Shown here: piece by piece, positions 60,977-64,000 of the stretch
How positions within the stretch are numbered: position 1 is the stretch's first letter
Layout of the letters: each line of letters starts with the position of its first letter
Source of the DNA: Legionella steigerwaltii
Lineage (GTDB): Bacteria > Pseudomonadota > Gammaproteobacteria > Legionellales > Legionellaceae
DNA length: 64,000 nucleotides
Assembly (NCBI RefSeq): GCF_001468065.1
Contig: NZ_LNYZ01000008.1
Coordinates: forward strand, 124,001 to 188,000
Direction: 5' to 3'
Made by a program: the position numbers and the translations under genes
Notes under the pieces: generated by a model
Database searches by the model: none
Seen by the model: only the letters and a program-made list of their open reading frames with translations
What the model was told of the DNA's origin: nothing

Positions 60977-63900
60977 ATGGGGGAAAGTTACATAAGTTTG
61001 GTCGATTTACTGGAAAAAAAAGTAGAGCAAAATCTGGATTTCCCAATCTATACATTCATAGACAAAAAAATACAAGAAAACAAGAGCCTAACTTATGGTG
61101 AATTGGCAGAGCAGGCAAAAAAAATAGCAAGTGTTCTATATGAAGTAACACATCCCGGTGATCGAGTATTAATTATTTATCCCCCTGGTCTAGATTTTAT
61201 CGCTGCCTTCTTTGGTTGTTTGTATGCAGGAACCATTGCTGTCCCTTCTTATGCTCCTACTACCAAAGACTGGGCTGAAAAATTTCAACAGATTATTGAG
61301 AATTCCGGAGCACGTGTTGTTTTGACAACAAAAGAAATTGTGCTGCAACTCAATAAGTTAAATGGAAAATATAAGAATTATGAAGCGGTACGGTTTATAA
61401 CTACAGAAGATTGGATTCATGCAGTAGATACATGGCGCTATCCTTCGTTGACTGGAAATCACCTCGCTTTTTTACAATACACCTCAGGTTCTACCGGAAA
61501 ACCTAAAGGGGTTATGATAAGTCATGATAATTTGCTGCATAATTTATTTGTAATCGAAAAGGCAACTCAGCTTACTCAAGAGGATGTTAGTGTTTCTTGG
61601 TTACCTCATTTTCATGACATGGGACTAATCGGGGGAATATTACAACCTGTTTTCAGTACAATTCCTGTAAAACTTATGTCGCCATTGACTTTTTTGCAGC
61701 GTCCGGCAACTTGGTTGGAAACCATCTCACACTATCGTGCTACGGCAACTGTCGCTCCCAATTTTGCTTATGACTTATGTACGAGTGAAATCAGTGAGGA
61801 AGAAAAAAGTCTATTGGATTTAAGTAGCTTGCAATTTGTCATGAGCGGCGCAGAGCCTATTCGCAAAGCGACAGTTGATCGTTTTATTCAACGCTTTGCA
61901 TCATGTGGCTTTTCGCCTGAGATTTTTTATCCTTGTTATGGACTTGCTGAATCGACATTGATGGTTACCGGAGGGAGTCGCAAGCAAGGAATAAGCAGCC
62001 AATGCGTAGATAAGAAAGCACTCAATCAGGGCAAAGTACTTTATTGTGATGAAACGCATCCTGATGCCCGCAGTTTGATTCACTGTGGACAACCTATAGA
62101 CAATTGCTTTCTTGCGATTGTTAATCCGGAGACCTTAGAGGAGTGTCCCGAAAAAGTGGTTGGCGAGATATGGGTAGCAGGTAAAAGTGTTGGCCAAGGT
62201 TATTGGCAATTACCTGAGGAAACAAAATATTATTTTAATGCGCATATTGCCAGTAAGGAGTATTCTTTTTTACGCACAGGAGATTTGGGCTATCTGGATC
62301 AGGGAGCACTTTATGTAACAGGACGTTTAAAAGACCTGATTATTATGCGTGGGCGTAATTATTATCCGCATGATTTGGAAGATGCCATCCATACATGCCA
62401 TCCTCATTTACGAGCGCATAGTTGTGCTATTTTTTCGGTGGAAGAAAATGATCGTGAGTTATTGGTTATTGTCCAAGAAATTAAAAAGAAAGTTCAAGCA
62501 CCGAACTTAGAAGAAATCATCAGCACCCTACGCAACAATTTATTACAAACACATGGGATTGATGCAGATGTGGTAGCGCTTGTCGGTCGTAATTCAGTTC
62601 CCAAAACAACAAGTGGTAAAACACAACGTTTATTGTGTAAGAAAAAATATTTGGAAAAGACTTTAGATATTATCTGTATTGATAGGATTGCTGCGGATCA
62701 CACAGAGAAACAGGTAATGGATGCTGCGAATTCAGAGATCACCCAGTTGCTCAAACCGATCTTTAATAGCGACATTACCGCCTTAGATAAAGAGAAAAAA
62801 TTAAGTGAATTAGGATTGAATTCGGTGAAGCTGGCCCAGTTACATTATGTCCTTTCAACCCACTCTGATAAAGACATATCCATTGAGTTTTTGCTTGCGG
62901 ATCCCTGCCTAAACGAAATTATGGACTTATTCTATACAGAGAAAGCGGAACGACAAAAACGGCTTGATCATGCCTTCGTCGATCTGGCCGCTGAGTTTAA
63001 TCAATATAAAAACATAGCACCACACATCACCTGTTCACCCCAATCTATGCCACAGCATATATTATTAACCGGTGCTACAGGCTTTTTAGGAGCTTATTTA
63101 CTGCGTGAGCTATTGACCTATACCAACTGGCGCATTACGTGTCTTGTTCAAGCCAGTTCATTCACTGCTGGAATGGGCAGAGTGATTAAAAACATGGAAC
63201 ATTATGGTCTATGGAATTCAGCTTTTCATGAGCGGATCAAGGTGGTATTAGGTAATTTGGAAAAAAACAACTTAGGCCTTTTCAGACAAGATTGGGAATA
63301 TTTGGCCGATACGGTCGATCTTATTGTTCATGGGGCGGCGCTACTTAATTTTATCTATCCTTATCAAAAACTGATGGCGAGCAATGTACTTGGCACGAAA
63401 CAACTCATTAAATTAGCTGCATATAAGCGCTTGAAGGCACTGCATTATATTTCAACCGTAGGTTATTTTATGGCCGCTGATTTGGCAGATGACGTGGTGA
63501 TCAGCGAACAAACGGAATTAGCGCCAGAAGATGGAATTTATGGTGGATATAATCAAACAAAGTGGTTGGCTGAACGATTGGTAGTTCATGCGCGCAGTTA
63601 CAATATTCCAACAGTAGTTTACAGGCCAAGTTTGATTACGGGCGAAAGTCAAACGGGTTATTGGAACCATGGGGATGTGGTATGCCGTATACTCAAAGGC
63701 TGTATCGAATTAGAGGCTAGGCCCAATCTTGATGTAGGATTTAATTTTGTCCCCGTCGATTACGTTGCCAAAGCAATTACACATTTTGCTAAGGAAAAAC
63801 CCTACCATGCGGACACGTATCATTTGATAAATCCACAAGAAGTCTATGTAGATCAACTGTTTGGCTATGTGCAAGCAAAAGGGTTTAAGGTAAAGAAAGT

Positions 63901-64000
63901 TACCTATCCTGATTGGGAAAAAATGATTAAACAAAATAGTGGGTATCTTAATCATTCCTTTTCTCCTTTACGCCCCTTTTTCACGGAAAAAATAGTGCAT
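60977..64000 (+). CDS. Acyl-AMP ligase-ACP-thioester reductase (partial, runs off right edge)
   Basis: An open frame of 1008 codons from ATG 60977 (AGGGG seven bases upstream) to the window end without a stop. Domains: fatty acyl-AMP ligase type adenylation domain (about 1-560; TSGSTGKPKG near 170, then YGLAESTLMV, RTGDLGYLDQG, KDLIIMRGRNYYP), an acyl carrier domain (about 585-660; Ser616 in LGLNSVKLAQ), and a thioester-reductase/Rossmann domain (from about 693; TGATGFLGAYLLREL near 698, catalytic Tyr858 and Lys862 in YNQTKW). The expected reaction is to activate a carboxylic acid, load it on the ACP and release it as aldehyde or alcohol with NAD(P)H. This layout resembles carboxylic acid reductases and lipid-tailoring FAAL-ACP-TR proteins. 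Substrate unknown; the 3' end lies outside. Confidence 0.9.
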   Translation, partial: MGESYISLVDLLEKKVEQNLDFPIYTFIDKKIQENKSLTYGELAEQAKKIASVLYEVTHPGDRVLIIYPPGLDFIAAFFGCLYAGTIAVPSYAPTTKDWAEKFQQIIENSGARVVLTTKEIVLQLNKLNGKYKNYEAVRFITTEDWIHAVDTWRYPSLTGNHLAFLQYTSGSTGKPKGVMISHDNLLHNLFVIEKATQLTQEDVSVSWLPHFHDMGLIGGILQPVFSTIPVKLMSPLTFLQRPATWLETISHYRATATVAPNFAYDLCTSEISEEEKSLLDLSSLQFVMSGAEPIRKATVDRFIQRFASCGFSPEIFYPCYGLAESTLMVTGGSRKQGISSQCVDKKALNQGKVLYCDETHPDARSLIHCGQPIDNCFLAIVNPETLEECPEKVVGEIWVAGKSVGQGYWQLPEETKYYFNAHIASKEYSFLRTGDLGYLDQGALYVTGRLKDLIIMRGRNYYPHDLEDAIHTCHPHLRAHSCAIFSVEENDRELLVIVQEIKKKVQAPNLEEIISTLRNNLLQTHGIDADVVALVGRNSVPKTTSGKTQRLLCKKKYLEKTLDIICIDRIAADHTEKQVMDAANSEITQLLKPIFNSDITALDKEKKLSELGLNSVKLAQLHYVLSTHSDKDISIEFLLADPCLNEIMDLFYTEKAERQKRLDHAFVDLAAEFNQYKNIAPHITCSPQSMPQHILLTGATGFLGAYLLRELLTYTNWRITCLVQASSFTAGMGRVIKNMEHYGLWNSAFHERIKVVLGNLEKNNLGLFRQDWEYLADTVDLIVHGAALLNFIYPYQKLMASNVLGTKQLIKLAAYKRLKALHYISTVGYFMAADLADDVVISEQTELAPEDGIYGGYNQTKWLAERLVVHARSYNIPTVVYRPSLITGESQTGYWNHGDVVCRILKGCIELEARPNLDVGFNFVPVDYVAKAITHFAKEKPYHADTYHLINPQEVYVDQLFGYVQAKGFKVKKVTYPDWEKMIKQNSGYLNHSFSPLRPFFTEKIVH

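Noticed and set aside
60859-61101. 80-residue plus-strand ORF
   Set aside because: It overlaps the start of the ligase gene in another frame, has no ribosome binding site, and no protein-like pattern.

Overview
The window looks like a chromosomal segment of a Legionella species, probably not L. pneumophila. The Legionella assignment rests on icmF/icmH (dotU), two genes of the Dot/Icm type IV secretion system, on a eukaryotic-type protein kinase of the LegK kind, and on low-GC coding sequence. The aromatic-polyketide locus in the middle points to the blue-white autofluorescent group (L. dumoffii, L. gormanii, L. bozemanae and relatives). Species cannot be settled from the window alone.

Layout. 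0-4 kb: end of an unidentified gene, carB, greA. 4.2-8.9 kb: a three-gene phosphorelay (MHYT hybrid histidine kinase, single-domain receiver, Hpt-receiver-receiver-GGDEF protein) that should end in cyclic-di-GMP synthesis. 8.9-10.9 kb: a gene remnant, a possible 2OG-Fe(II) oxygenase and a Tim44-like membrane protein. 11-14.8 kb: icmH-icmF. 15.1-22.2 kb: an Fe-S assembly operon (Rrf2 regulator, sufBCDSU, sufT) followed by epmA. 22.2-24.5 kb: two small hypothetical genes, a repeat-flanked DUF559 nuclease cassette and radC. 24.5-27.6 kb: coaBC, dut, algC-type phosphomannomutase. 27.8-49.2 kb: the natural-product locus. 49.4-53.9 kb: EAL phosphodiesterase, TPR-methyltransferase, rdgB. 54.2-60.8 kb: DMT transporter, ChbG/HpnK deacetylase, crcB-DUF190, GtrA-GT2 pair, eukaryotic-like kinase, dgkA. 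61-64 kb: a ligase-ACP-thioester-reductase gene that runs off the right edge.

The main story is 27.8-49.2 kb. The MIO-type ammonia-lyase carries the phenylalanine ammonia-lyase signature NQDVNSLG instead of the histidase one, so it should make cinnamate. The two overlapping PKS genes contain no AT domain and read: AMP-ligase-ACP / KS-DH-KR-ACP / KS-ACP / KS-ACP / KS-KR-ACP / KS-(degenerate DH)-ACP-TE. Loading cinnamate and extending with five malonyl units through exactly this reduction pattern predicts a C19 8-hydroxyisocoumarin with a phenylbutadienyl side chain, which from memory is the structure of legioliulin, the Legionella fluorophore. A FadL-type outer-membrane protein lies between lyase and PKS.

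Two repeat families are spread through the window. One is a palindromic element with GTAGCC...GGCTAC ends and a CCCGGG core, seen about ten times, almost always between genes, once supplying the stop codon of epmA and once inside the suf operon. The other carries CTCTCCC/GGGAGAG arms: it forms a perfect 46-bp inverted repeat beside the DUF559 gene, abuts the end of radC, and a related 93-nt copy sits in frame inside the large PKS gene.
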